From Zygnema cylindricum (lineage: Eukaryota; Streptophyta; Zygnematophyceae; Zygnematales; Zygnemataceae): a stretch of 64,000 nucleotides of DNA. Under the pieces are notes generated by a model. That model saw only the letters and a list, made by a program, of their open reading frames with translations, had not been told where the DNA came from and made no database searches. The position numbers and the translations under genes were made by a program. Below are positions 45,931-57,689 of the stretch, piece by piece. How positions within the stretch are numbered: the stretch's first letter is position 1; the number at the start of each line of letters is the position of its first letter. The stretch lies in assembly GCA_037447655.1 (NCBI GenBank), contig JBBHKE010001856.1, positions 130,428 through 194,427 on the forward strand, in the 5' to 3' direction.

Positions 45931-47107
45931 CAATCCGCGTCACAATACCCAACACACTCCAAATAATTTTTTGTCAGAAGTAAACAAAATTCCAAGATCA
46001 ATCGTACCAACCAAGTATCGAAAGATACGTCGTACGGCCTCCCAGTGTGCCTTCTTTGGCTCGTGACAATAACGGCTGACGATGGAAACCGCGGCCAAAA
46101 TATATGGACGAGTACCAACGCTAAGGTACATAAGTGAACCAACCGCCTCTCGATATGGTATGTCGATATAATCCTCCTCTTCAAACTTACGAATGTGTAG
46201 GTTTGCATCCAACGGTGTAGAAAGCGGTTTCGCGTCAAACATACCAAATCTCTCCAAAATCTCCTTGCAATATTGAGCTTGACTCAATTTAATGTTCCCC
46301 TCCTTGTCACGTATCACTTCAATCCCCAAAATATATCGTACTTTTTCAAGATCTGTTACTTTGAAATGTAAACCAAGGTAACGTTTCAACTCACTAATGC
46401 GTTCCAACTTGTCGCACGCCATCAAGAAATCATCCACATAAACGGAAAAGATGATTTGGTCAACTCGTTCACCTTTCACATAAACTCTAGAATCGGACGT
46501 AGTCCGTACAAATCCAAATTTCAATAGTACTTGATGAAGTCTCAAATACCAAGTGCGCGGTGCTTGTTTCAAACCATATAATGATTTTCGCAAACGCCAT
46601 ACATTTCCTTCCTGCAAAGGAGAGACACCTTCCGGTACCTTGATATATACCTCTTCCTCCAACTCACCATTTAAAAACGCGGTTTCAACGTCCATTTGAT
46701 GGACGTACATTTTCCCCATCGGTGCAATTGCAATAATAATCCGTAGTGAGTCGAACTTCACCATGGGAGCATAAGTCTCCTTAAAATCGATTCCCTTACG
46801 TTGTTCGAACCCCTTACACACAAGCCTCGCCTTGTACTTAATTATTTCACTCGACGCTCTAGTTTTGGTTTTAAAGACCCACTTTGCATCAATCGCCTTT
46901 TTCCCCTCCGGTAATTTCACTTTCTCAAAAGTTCGATTATTAACCACCGACTTAAATTCTTTCTCCCACGCCGGTTTCCACTTACTCTCCCAATCGGTCG
47001 ACCTCATTGCCTCGACGTAAGATTGAGGGTCGCCGGTCATATTCTCCGTGAGTGATTGCTACAAAAGAAACTCCGTCTCCTTAGCATCGGAAAGATAATC
47101 TAGGTCA
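45931..47107 (-). pseudogene. Element X reverse transcriptase and start of RNase H
   Basis: A long frame (47040-45940, 366 residues) with DPQSYVEAM, WVFKTKTRASSEIIKYKARL, MDVETAFLNGELEEEVYI, SLYGLKQAPRTWYLR, the catalytic YVDDFLMA, YILGIEVIRDKEG and TRPYILAAVSIVSRYC. The sequence CVGYCDAD that follows is in another frame and is cut by element C. The 5' side stops abruptly at a run of A (plus strand) near 47110, so gag, protease and integrase are absent. Family 2 differs clearly from family 1 in sequence. Confidence 0.93.
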
Positions 47108-48290
47108 TCAAAAAAAAAAAAACTAAAATCACATCGCGAGTTGATTTTGGTTAAATTATCACACGAATGGAAAAACGTATATGCACGTGCCACACATGTG
47201 TAAAATTTCAAGGACAAACAAAAAACATAATTGTCGCTTTACGACTTGTACTTATGGTGAAGTTCTATCGGAGTAAAAGTGAGGTTGTTTAAAGAAATCC
47301 ATACCTCTCCTTACTTCGCTGTACCTCTTATTTTGTTTTTTAAGCAGACAACACTATTGAGAATCTTGCCAATATGCTCAAAATATTTGTGAGGTAACGT
47401 TGAACGTATGATATTCATTCGCAAGCATTCCCTTTAAAAGTTTCTGTAAATGATGATGTGCCTCGGTATATCAACATTTACACAAAAATTTGAGTCGCGA
47501 CACATTGGATAATAAACATACTTATTAAGATGGCAACCAACAGAAATCAAAAAAATTTGAACATGATATATGAAATTAAAAATTCAACTGAAATCATAAA
47601 AGTAATCTCTTATAGCACTTTCATTAAGCTATTTTTGTTAACGCCCATTTGTCATACTATTTGTGGCAACGCTCATTCGTCACGCGAAAAAACCGGAACC
47701 CTAAAAAAAATGAGCTGGTACTTCAAAAGGCAAATAGTGCAAAAGTTGTGTTGCATGATGACTTGGTACACATGTACATGGTGCGCAAATGGAGATATCA
47801 AGTTAAAATTGGTAGGTGTGGAAATCATTAACTATTTTCAATATCTGATCTTAACTTATGTGGTACCATTCAATTTTGAACAAGTGAATTACAGACTTTG
47901 CGCAATAGAACGTCGTTTATATTGTAATGTTGGCTATACAATTACAAAATTTCTTGTTGGAACTTCACCCTTATGCGAAAGGTTTTGGAAATGTTAAATA
48001 TACAACAACGAGCCAAATTCCAATTTGATCGCAAGTTTCCAACGTTTTTTTTAGTGTTGGATCATCTCATTTGTCGTCATACAAAACATCTAATCAATCA
48101 AGTGTTACAAGTACTCGTACAGAAAAGTACCAACACGTTTTTCGACATTTTATTGACCAATAATTCATCAAGTCGTGTCAATAAAATAATGTACCTCCCA
48201 TCTACATGTTTTATTACGATTGATACATTTAAGCTTATGTTTCACATGCTACATATCGTGGATTCTTGAAACGCAAAATCTCTATGTAAT
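47108..48290. other. AT-rich intergenic sequence
   Basis: No coding domain recognised. The 155-residue frame at 47530-47997 has no motif that I know and lies in AT-rich sequence, so I do not call it a gene. Confidence 0.5.
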
Positions 48291-48299
48291 ATGTGTACG

Positions 48300-49200
48300 A
48301 GCCACTAACATGAATATATGCGTGAATGTACAATTTGTCCATTCACGATTGTATGTTGTAATTTATTTCGAAAATCAACTTTGAGGGTCGATGGATGGCA
48401 AAGGAAACGCGAAAGGACATGTAGGAAAATATTTGTCGTTATTTTCGGTGAATTTGTATCCACCCTATCGGGAGGCACATGGCCTATATCACTTGTAAGG
48501 TTAATCGCTCCTCCATCAAACGAACTAAGGGTCATCGTCCATTAGGCGTTTCCAGTAATCGTACGGACACGTTTAGTGGCAGTTATATTTTTATCACTTA
48601 TCCATGAGGTCGTGCCAATAAGGCGCCTATCACACTGCATGCTTCGTTTCAATTGGAACCATGTAGGTTCTTGTTCAGACGGCCGAGAATATTAAAATAT
48701 TTGAAAAGCAAAAAATGTGAACATTGTATCCGTAAGGGCTGGCAAAATTTAAGATTTGTAAAACCGTATTAAATTTTAACTTTTGTATGTGCGTACTTCA
48801 GCACTATATAAATAATGCCATTATGTTTTCAACAGAAAGTCTTTTCCGCGAAGGAAAAGAAGAATTAGAGGATATCCTCCAACAAAGTTTTTTTCGTCAC
48901 TTTCGACCAATTTGAATACACCTTATACGAAAGGCACATGGCCTTTGCCAAATGTTAAGTTGCCATTGCTCTTCCAGCATGGATGATATCTTTTGTTTTC
49001 AAGTGTACCAATAGACGCTTCCAATGTGTGGCGAGTGTCCTTTTGGAGATAGTTGAGGAGATTGTTAGGACATTGGACGGAAGGAGCGTGTGCTTTGAAA
49101 ACTCAAAATCGGTCGGTCGAAACTTTCGCAAAAGTTTGGATAATCTTGTTGAATCTCCAATAAACATGATTTATAAAAAAAAGAAAAAAAGTATTATGGC
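48300..49200. repeat. Repeat family related to 1560-3360
   Basis: Two segments, near 48390-48510 and 48865-49010, share ATTTTCGGTGAATTTGTATCC-type or TTTCGACCAATTTGAATACA-type sequence followed by GGCACATGGCC. The inverse of the first matches 1600-1700 (GATAGGGTGGATGC). A copy of ATTAGGCG...CCAGTAA...CGTACGGACA at 48542-48570 matches 2540-2566. Confidence 0.55.
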
Positions 49201-49439
49201 TTAGTACGTAAAGGTACGTTTTCTAGTAAATTACCTCATTCTTTGCCAGTTGGAGCTCTACCATCCTTTATATTACTTTACAAGTTTACACTCGTACTTA
49301 TTTTACACGTGTAATTTGCGGCGTGTCACATGTTGATTGGATATAGTCATTGATGCAAAATAGAAAACCACGAAAATGGTATAAATACGTATGACATCTA
49401 ATATCAATCTCACTTTAACAATGATAAAATATGCGAATT

Positions 49440-50890
49440 GATTATCGCACTGACAATTTTTGTTGCACGTAGTCACTTGCGTGAGTTTGTCAAAAACTGT
49501 ACATTTGAACTATGGATTAGTACAAGTTACATACTTTTGAGTTTAGATTTGAGAATATGTCCTTCGAACACTTTTGACTTGTAAAATATTGTAACAATTG
49601 GTAAAAAATTTGTTGCGCTTGCGAACGTCGACCGTCATAAAAAAAACTTCAACTCATATGACCGACCAAGGTTGATTGTAACGAAATTGCAACAACCACA
49701 TGTAAATAAAAGCACTTATAAATAAAAGTGTTGCACACAGACACTTTCTTTCTTTAAGGGAACTCCACTTTGAGCGCACATGAAAGATTACCGCAAAATT
49801 GAAATCTATTCGCGAATTGTAAATAGTGCGGCTTGATTTGTTCGTGCGTGAGACGTGCATATTTTTCATTTAGTTTCATTGATATTTTTACTTGCTCCGT
49901 ATTTTTTTATCGTGTACACAATTTATAACGATTCGTACGGTTTAATTTTTCGTACATAAATTTTAGTACTTTTGTTTTGAATGGTTTCATTTCACATTGT
50001 TCTTTAATTTGCATGTAAGTTCAATGTAACGCTTCACGATTAGATTTCAAATTTGTGGCTAAGTTAAAATCATAGAGGTTTTGTTCATACAAATTTCGAA
50101 ATTTTTACGAATATGCGTTATTTTTTTTAAATTTTGAACTTTTCTTTAAATTCGTATGCTATTTTGTGTATGGACAGAGCGTACGGACGAAAATTGTATG
50201 AACGGACGGAATGTATGGAAATTTCAGAAAAGAGGTGTTCCTTTATTTCTGCGAGCGAATTTGAATTGGATTTGGAGTTTTGGACGTTTCTTCCTTACCA
50301 GGAAGCCACAAAACCACCATTGTAGCCGCCATTGAAGCCCCACTGGGGCCGCCATTGAAACCGCACATTAGTTTAAAAGTTTAAGTTGTCATATTATATT
50401 CCATTTTTGATTAAATGTTTTCGTATATTTAATGTATAACTAAGTCAAAGTAGATCAACGCACTTTAAAAATTTTTGAATTTTGAAAAATGCGCATACAT
50501 TTTTTTCATCCCTTTCATTCATGCGTATACTACGAATGAAACCTCTATGGTTAAAATCCAACATGCGCTCTCATAGTGGAGCTCACGTAAAGTGGGAAAG
50601 TGCCGACGCGCAGCAATTTTATTTACATGTGGTTGCCGCAGTTTTGTTACCGTAAACCTTTGCCGGCCGGGTGAATTGCTGTTTTTTTTTATGACGGTCG
50701 ACGTTCGCAAGAGCGGCACTTTAACCGGTTGTCACAATATTTCGCAAGTCAAAGTTGTTCGACGGATTGACCGTCAAATCTAAATTCAACCGCACGTCAC
50801 TTGTACCAATCCGTACTTAAAATGTACAATTTTTGACAAGCTGACGCAAGTGGCTGCGTGCAACAAAAATTGGAAGTGCGATAATCAATT
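49440..50890. mobile_element. Fold-back element with arms of about 320 bp
   Basis: The left arm (about 49433-49770) and the right arm (about 50575-50890) are inverse copies. Paired landmarks: GAATTGATTATCGCAC, TTTTTGTTGCACG, CACTTGCGT, TTGCGAACGTCGACCGTCAT, CAACCACATGTAAATAAAA. The loop of about 800 bases codes for nothing recognisable. The arm also exists at 2190-2545. Long inverted arms fit a Mutator-like or fold-back non-autonomous transposon. I could not identify the target duplication. Confidence 0.7.
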
Positions 50891-51157
50891 CCCTAAAATA
50901 TTGCCACAAAACATAATACTTTAAGGGGGTGTCCCCATGTTTTAAAGTACATACTTTTCTCTGTCTTTTTGCCCTAAAATTCAGGGAACTTTGACAAAAA
51001 CTTTAGCCGTACGAGAAAATCGTTTTTACCAAAGTACAGTGAACGTGAATTCATACTTTGAATGTACGGCGTGTTTGTCGTCATGTGAACGCATTTTGGC
51101 GTTTTCCCCTTTTCGACCCCTGGGCAAGAGAATCCAGCCCAAAAAAAAACTTCATTT

Positions 51158-51182
51158 AAAATCACCTCGAGGAGGTGATTTT
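51158..51182. repeat. Perfect 11-bp hairpin
   Basis: AAAATCACCTC and its inverse GAGGTGATTTT are separated by GAG. It lies in non-coding sequence. Confidence 0.85.
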
Positions 51183-52029
51183 AGTTCAAGTACCGCCCAG
51201 ACAGCGAATGAAAAACGACCAACGCGCGCGCCACACGAGTGGGAAAATTTTAGGACGAAGGAGAGTCCTCGCTATTTTTCTCCGTCCCCGTCACGCGCTA
51301 TGTACGGAAAAAAAATTCCAGGGGTCTCGGACCTCCACTTTCAATCATGGGTCCTTTGCAAAAAATTTCGCCATCGTCGCCTCTCCTCTCTCCCTCTCAC
51401 ACCATCGATTATATCTCACACTTTTCGAAATGAGACACGACAACCTTGGTATAAAATGATAGATGTTTTAAAAATATTTATTTTTACAATTTTTAGGTTT
51501 TTTTTAATGGCAGGTCGAGTGAGAAAAGTAGAAAAAACGAATTCGGAAAACCATGGCGGAAAGTTCTTGAATCCGTGACGTCGACGTTGTCACAAGAGAG
51601 CGTGACGTCACTATGTCACCAAACCCTAAACGTCTACAATTTCACAAAAATCTAGACGTCTACAACCGTCGCTGTTTTTGTTGGCGTCACTATTCGTCGG
51701 AAGTTTCGTAGTCGCCTTCAATCGTCACAATTTGTACCTACGTCTACAACCGTCACGTGTCAAAGTTCCGATTTCATTTTCGCACATTGGGACGCTCTTC
51801 AAAGTAGTACGGAGAATCTTCACTACAGTCCAAAATACTTTATCAAAGTACCGATTACATGGGGACGTACCCTAAGTCAAAAAGATATGTAGATTCTGAC
51901 GTATCTTTGTAGATTTTGACGTATCTTGACCCTATCAAATATTATATTTTTCAAAAGAGTTGATTTTCGTATGATTTGCGAACTCTTTCATTCGATACGA
52001 ATTGCGATATCCGCAAAGGCACAGTATTC

Positions 52030-52180
52030 CGCACGTTTTACAAATGACGCACTGAATTTCACACGATTGAAGAATTTCGCACATTTTTTCGCACCATATA
52101 AAAATTTCGCACTTTTTAGGCACGATTTGTCGCACTATATATCCGCACGATTTCCAAGCCGCACTGAAATTTCGCACTGA
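52030..52180. repeat. Spaced CGCAC motifs
   Basis: CGCAC occurs about eight times at intervals of roughly 13-25 bases, each followed or preceded by AT-rich sequence such as TTTCGCACTTTTT. The motif is shared with the 17-bp array at 54874-55014. Confidence 0.55.
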
Positions 52181-52545
52181 GAATGGAATGACCTCGGTTC
52201 GATTCTCACGAAGAGCGAAATATTATTAAAAAAAAAAATTGAGTAAATTTTTTTTTTTTTTTTTTTTTTAAACTGGTCTTAATTTCTCGCAATTGGTGTG
52301 GATAAGTGGAATTTTTCAGCTTGGCCGTCGGACATTACCCTTAAATTTTTAAAAATATACATTTATTTATTTTATTTTATTCAACTTATTTTTTACTTTT
52401 TGGATTCTTTTTATTCTTTTCAATTGTTTCAATTTACATGTTCAATATATATATTTTCCGCCGCCCCCCTCCCCCCCCCCTCTTTTTTTTTTTCTTTTGT
52501 TGAAAAAAAAACAGATTTTTTTTTTTTATTATAACCTTTTGATAG

Positions 52546-52599
<54 letters not shown>

Positions 52600-52625
52600 A
52601 CTGAAAGAAATAATTACAAAAATCA

Positions 52626-55600
52626 ATGTCTTTCTCAGAAAAATTATCTTTTCCCATTGACTCCATCCCCATGTCTTTCCTCCCCTCTCTCCCTTTCCCT
52701 CTCTCTCTCCCTCTCCGTCCTCTCCTCAATTATTCGCGAATATTCGTCCCTCAAATCCGTACAGTCCCCTTCAGAAAGTACTGCCGATCAAAGGCGGAGA
52801 TTGCGCCACGCGGCGCGATCTCGGCAGATTCCCATTCTCCTCCGCACGTGCGAGGGAAGCAGCTGAAGAATACGACAAAAATCCCACTCGTGGCGGATGA
52901 GGAGCCGTTGGACGTCATTTTTGAAGACGAGTGGATTCTGGTAAACGACAAAAAAAAACCTTTAAAACCTCTTAAAGAACCCTAAAAAACCCAAAAATGC
53001 CATAAAAAAAACACTGGAAATCCCTAATCTTGAAAACCCAAAAAATCCTACGAAGTCCTAAAAACCTTTAAAACTCTTAAAACCGTTAAATGGAACTCAA
53101 AATAAACCCTAAAAACCCTAAAAACTCTTAAAACTCTGAAAACCCTAAAAACCCTAGAAACCCCAAAACCCTAATAAACCCTAAGAACCCCAAATACCCT
53201 AAATCCCAAAAAACCCTAAAAATACTAAACACCCTAAAAAATTGTAAGACTCTGCTAACATCAGAAACCGTAGAAATCTAAAAAACCCTAAAACTCTGAT
53301 AACCCTAAGAAACCTCAAATTTTAACACCCTAAAGCCCTTGAAAACCTTAAATACCTTTAAAAACCTAAAACCCCTTAATCCTTTAGAAACTACCAAAAC
53401 CCTAAAAACCCTTAAAACTCTGATAACCCTAAGAACCCCCAAAACCTAAACCCCTAAAACCCTGAAATTCTTAAAAACCCTAAAAACCTTTAAGAACCGG
53501 TTAACCCTTAAAAAACCCTGAAAACCTGAAAACTTCAAACCAGAAAATCCTTAAAAACTCTAAAATTCTTAAAACCCTAGCAACCCCATAAACCCTATTT
53601 TTTTAATTCCTAAAAATTGTTTAACGGAATTGAAAAGAAACCCATAAAATAATAATACTTAAAAATGAACAAATATATAAAAATAAAATAAATAAATAAT
53701 GGGTGCATTTTGGTGGATGACAATAAAGCCTTGCCCTTCTTCCTCCCTTCCCCCTCCCCTACCTCCCTCCCCTACCTCCCTCCCCTACCTCCCTCCCCTC
53801 CCCTTCACCCCTCCCTTCACAGGCATTAAAGCCCGAAAACCCACCCTCCCCCTCCCTTCCACTCCACCCCCCCCCCTCCCTCCCTCTCCACACCCCTCAG
53901 TAACTATCTTACCTCTCCCTGCCACTCCCTCACTTACCGCCGTCCCCTCACCCCTCCCTCTCTCCTCTCTCCCTCCCTCCTTCCCCTTTCCCTCTACCTA
54001 GGTCCTCCACAAGCCCTCTGGAATCCGTCACGAGCCTCGACATCGCTTTGTCGGGGGAAGCCTCGTCAACCGCGTGGTTCTCTCCTTCTCCCTCTCCCTC
54101 TCCCTCTTCCTATCCCTCTCCCTCTCCCTCTCCCTCTCCCTCACCCCCTCCCCCTCCCCCTCCCTCTCCCCCTCCCTCTCCCTCTCCCTCTCCCTCTCCC
54201 TCTCCCTCTCCCTCTCCCTCTCCCTCACCCTCTCCTTCTCCCTCCCTCTCCCTCTCCCTCTCCCTCTCCCTCTCCCTCACTCCCTCCCCCTCCCCCTCCC
54301 CCTCCCTCTCCCCCTCCCCCTCCCTCTCCCTCTCCCTCTTCCTCTCCCTCTCCCTCTCCCTCTCCCTCTCCCTCACCCCCTCCCTCTCTCCCTCCCTCTC
54401 CCTCTCCCTCTCCCTCTCCCTCTCCCTCTCCCTCTCCCTCTCCCTCTCCCTCTCCCTCTCCCTCTCCCTCTCCCTCTCCCTCTCCCTCTCCCTCTCCCTC
54501 TCCCTCTCCCTCTCCCTCTCCCTCTCCCTCTCCCTCTCCCTCTCCCTCTCCCTCTCCCTCTCCCTCTCCCTCTCCCTCTCCCTCACCCTCTCCTTCTCCC
54601 TCCTCCCTCCCTCTCCCTCTCCCTCACCCCCTCCCCCTCCCCCTCCCTCTCCCCCTCCCTCTCCCTCTCCCTCTCCCTCTCCCTCTCTCCCGCTCCCTCT
54701 CCCTCTCTCTCTCCCTCTCCTTCTCCCTTTCCCCACCCCTTTCCCTCGCCCTCTGTCTCTCCCTCTTCCTTCTGTCCTTTATTTGACTCTAATGTACGAC
54801 TATTTCCCACTGGACTCTTACCTCACATTGTATTTAATTTTAGAGTGTATTTGATTTTGCACTGTAGTGTTTCATATCGCACTGTATTTTATATCGCACT
54901 GTATTTTATATCGCACTATATTTTATATCGCATTGTATTTTATATCGCACTGTAATTCATAGCGCACTGTATTTTATATCGCACTGTATTTTATATCGCA
55001 CTGTATTTTATCTCAGGTAGGTCATTTGAAGAAAGAGCCGTTCATCATCCACCGGCTGGACATGTTCACCACCGGAGTGGTGATGTTCGCAAAGGAGAGA
55101 GAGGTGGTGGAGACACTCAACCAGATGTTCCAAAAAAGACAGGTCACTTTGTCTCTCACTCCCCTTCTCCTTCTCTCTCCGTTTCTCCCTCTCCCCCTCG
55201 ATCCGTCTCTCCCTCTCCCTCTCGATCCGTCTTTCCCTCTCTTCCGTCTCTCCCTCTCTCCGTCTCTCCCTCCCTCCCTCCCTCTCCATCTCCCTCTGTA
55301 TCTCTCTCCCTCCCTCTCCCAATTCTCGCTCTACCACTCTCCCTCTCTCCCTCTCTCTTTCTCTCTCTCTCTCCCTCTCTCTCTCTCCCTCCCCCCCTCT
55401 CTCCCTCCTCCCCCTCCCTCCCCTCCCTCCCTCCCTCCCTCCCTCTCTCTACACCTCTCTCCATTATCCTCCTTCCCTCCATTCCCCACTTCCCTCTCTG
55501 TTTAAATCCTCTCCACTCTCCCCTATTCCTGTCTCCGTCTCTCACTTTACCCCATCTCAGCTTACATGGCTCAATAGTTGTCTGATGCCTCTCTCTCTCT

Positions 55601-56815
55601 CCTCCCTCTCCTCTATCTCTCTCCCCTCCCTCTCCTCCCTCTCCTCCCTCTCCTCTTTCTCTCCTCCCCTCCCTCTCCCTCCACCCCCGCAGGTCTCCAA
55701 ACGGTACCTGGTCCTGGCCGTGGGTCTCCCTCCCTCCCAATTTAGTGTGGATGCAAACATTTGCCGCGACCCCGACCACCGCTTCGCCCGTATGGTCCCC
55801 CGCACTACAGGACAATATACCGGATCTGCGGCAACTACAGGACAAAAAGCCGTTACGCACTTCTCCGTCCAGGCGGCCAACGAGAATTCAGGGTAGGATT
55901 GCACCCTCTGTCCTTCCTTCCCTTCCTTTCCCTCCCCTTCTCTTTCCTTCCCTCCCTTCACTTCCCTTCCATCTTGATGCACACTATTTTTCTCCGTTTG
56001 TTGGATTATGTATTTTACTCCCCAGTTTTTGCAATTCCCACAAAAGGTAGCAAAATGAAATTCACAAAACTACGCAGACTACATTCCGTTTAATTTGGTG
56101 CTATCATAAATTACATAACATGTGAGGTTCTCTCTCTCTCCCTCTCCCTCGTCTTCTCCCTCTCCTCCCTCCCTCCCTCCCTCCCTCAAATATCATTAGA
56201 CATCCAATTGCCACAATGTAATATTTGTCACTTCAGCAAAATTTGTTTTTGGTTCTTATTATTTTTTGCAGGGTATCGCTTCTTGAGGCGACGCTTGTCA
56301 CGGGTCGAACGCACCAAATTAGGGTTCATCTCCAGCACGCCGGTTTTCCCATACTAGGAGACGAAATTTACGGTTGTCTTCCCGTTCTCTGGGACGGTGT
56401 CTATGGTCCCAATCTTCCGTTAAACGGTTCTCGAAACACGACTCCAACTCCGATAGAGAACGATTTGATTTCAAAAAACGGTTGTAATGAACTCGAAAAA
56501 GGAATCAATTTTGGGTTTGGAAATCGTGGTAAAGATTTCAATGTCGAAACAAATATTAGTGTGGATAGTGGAGGGATGGAGGGAGGCGAAGGGAGTGGAG
56601 TGAGAGCAATAGAGGTAGAGCAAGTTGTCAAAGACGAGGGTTTATATAATGGGGTATATAATAATGGGAAAGGAATTATTCCTATGCAAAGACAAGCGTT
56701 GCATGCGAGTGAACTTTCTTTGAAGCATCCGATGACGGGACGTGACATGACATTTAAAGCTCCTCTTCCTCAAGATTTTCGGGACGCCATGGTTGCTTGT
56801 GGGATTGAGCTATGA
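52626..56815 (+). CDS. RNA pseudouridine synthase, RluA family, 5 exons
   Basis: Exons: 52626-52940, 54002-54076 (or 54073), 55017-55142, 55693-55892, 56272-56815, all GT-AG and in phase, 419 residues. RluA enzymes turn uridine into pseudouridine in rRNA or tRNA. Motifs: EDEWIL-VLHKPSG (99-112), SLVNRV, then [18 protein letters not shown] with catalytic Asp145, [22 protein letters not shown] (249-259), GDEIYG, and at the end [19 protein letters not shown] and PLPQDF. About 105 residues (274-378) of low-similarity, Gly/Asn-rich sequence separate GDEIYG from RQALHA, where the family normally has 10-20. The first 60 residues are rich in Ser, Pro and Leu and could target an organelle, but the start lies in CT-rich sequence and is uncertain. 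No S4 domain is seen. Several introns are made largely of simple repeats. Confidence 0.87.
52960..53600 (+). repeat. Degenerate telomere-like repeats in pseudouridine synthase intron 1
   Basis: AAACCCTAAAAACCCTAAAA and variants (CCCTAAA, CTCTTAAAA, ACCCTAAGA) run on for about 600 bases. CCCTAAA is the plant telomere unit, but here the spacing varies and substitutions are common, so it is an old, degenerate expansion. Confidence 0.8.
53735..53990 (+). repeat. C-rich pyrimidine tract before exon 2
   Basis: CCTCCCCTACCTCC-type repeats fill the last 250 bases of intron 1 and form the polypyrimidine tract of the acceptor at 54000-54001. Confidence 0.8.
54080..54775 (+). repeat. (CTCCCT)n microsatellite in intron 2
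   Basis: Nearly 700 bases of CTCCCT repeats, almost perfect from 54400 to 54580 and with CCCCCT variants in the flanks. The frames of 200-290 residues on both strands (Pro/Ser/Leu or Arg/Glu) are repeat artefacts. Confidence 0.97.
54874..55014 (+). repeat. 17-bp tandem repeat ending at the exon 3 acceptor
   Basis: Eight units of ATATCGCACTGTATTTT with a few changes. The following unit starts ATCTCAG instead of ATATCGC, and that AG is the splice acceptor of exon 3. Confidence 0.9.
55143..55692 (+). repeat. CT-rich intron 3
   Basis: Almost the whole intron is CTCCCTCT/CCTCCCT-type pyrimidine, except a short mixed stretch at 55540-55590. It ends in CCACCCCCGCAG. Confidence 0.9.
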
Positions 56816-57640
56816 AAGGAAAAACGAAAGAAAAGAAGGAAGAAAAAAGAAAGAGAAAAAAGAAGAAAAAAATAAAAATAAAGAAAGAAAAAAGTTGTTT
56901 GGTTATTGTTCCTTTTTCCTATTTTTTTGTTTGACAAGCTCGTTGTTGATTGATTTCATGTGCAACGTGACAATTGAGTAATTTCGGTGTTTTCAACGAA
57001 ATAGCTTCCATTGTAACGTTTTGGGAAAACAAGCATTTTATAGGAATGCGATTTTAAAATTAAAATTCTTTAAAGTCATAATTACAATTCTTTTCATTTG
57101 TTTTTTACTCTTCCTTTTTACGGTTCATCCGGTCACCGTCTTTTGTAGGAAGAACTTAGTTTTACAAATTCAAAGAGTGAATAAAATAAAATAAAATAAA
57201 ACAAAAACTTAAACTTGTGGGGCTAAGCTTACATTACCAAAAAATCCAGTATTGAAATTAGTTGAAATTTTAAATTAGATGAGCAAGGGAGAGGGAGAAA
57301 GAGAGAGGAAGACGGAGAGACAATAGATAGGAAAAGGAGAGAGAAAAGGCAGAGGAAGAGGGAGAGAGGGAAGGAGAAAGAGAGGGAGGGGAGGGAGAGG
57401 TATTGAAAGAGGGAGAGGAAGCAGGAGCTTAAAGTGCATTGAGCCTATCTAATTTATGTGAATTGTAACATTAATGTGCTATAATTGTGAGCCCAAATCC
57501 ATGCTTCAAAAACACAAAAAAAAAAAAAGAGGGAAAAGTAACAAAAAGAAAGAAAAAATTGCAATGTCACAATTACAAGTTCTCTATTTGTTTCAAATCC
57601 TCGAAATGTTTTCTTCTTGTTACGCAATGGAACTTTTTTT
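56816..57640 (+). other. 3' flank of the pseudouridine synthase
   Basis: Begins with an A/G-rich stretch containing AATAAAAATAAAG (about 56868-56884) that could serve as polyadenylation signal. A GA-rich tract lies at 57277-57425. No gene seen. Confidence 0.5.
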
Positions 57641-57689
57641 TGGAGTTACACATTGTAGAGGTGAAGGTACCAAGTCCGTGGCGCCGGCT

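Larger units (their letters stand above)
50900..52540. other. Intergenic with hairpin and CGCAC repeats, no clear gene
   Basis: A 195-codon open frame (50991-51578) is present on the plus strand; it has no familiar motif, and its composition is that of spacer sequence, so I do not call it. Poly-T and poly-A runs mark the end, with about 40 A at 52551-52591. Confidence 0.45.

Noticed and set aside
50991-51578. 195-codon open frame that might be a gene
   Set aside because: No recognisable domain, no signal of introns or neighbours, and composition like the surrounding spacer.
54048-54955. Long open frames of 200-290 residues on both strands
   Set aside because: They are translations of the CTCCCT microsatellite in an intron (Pro/Ser/Leu or Arg/Glu only).
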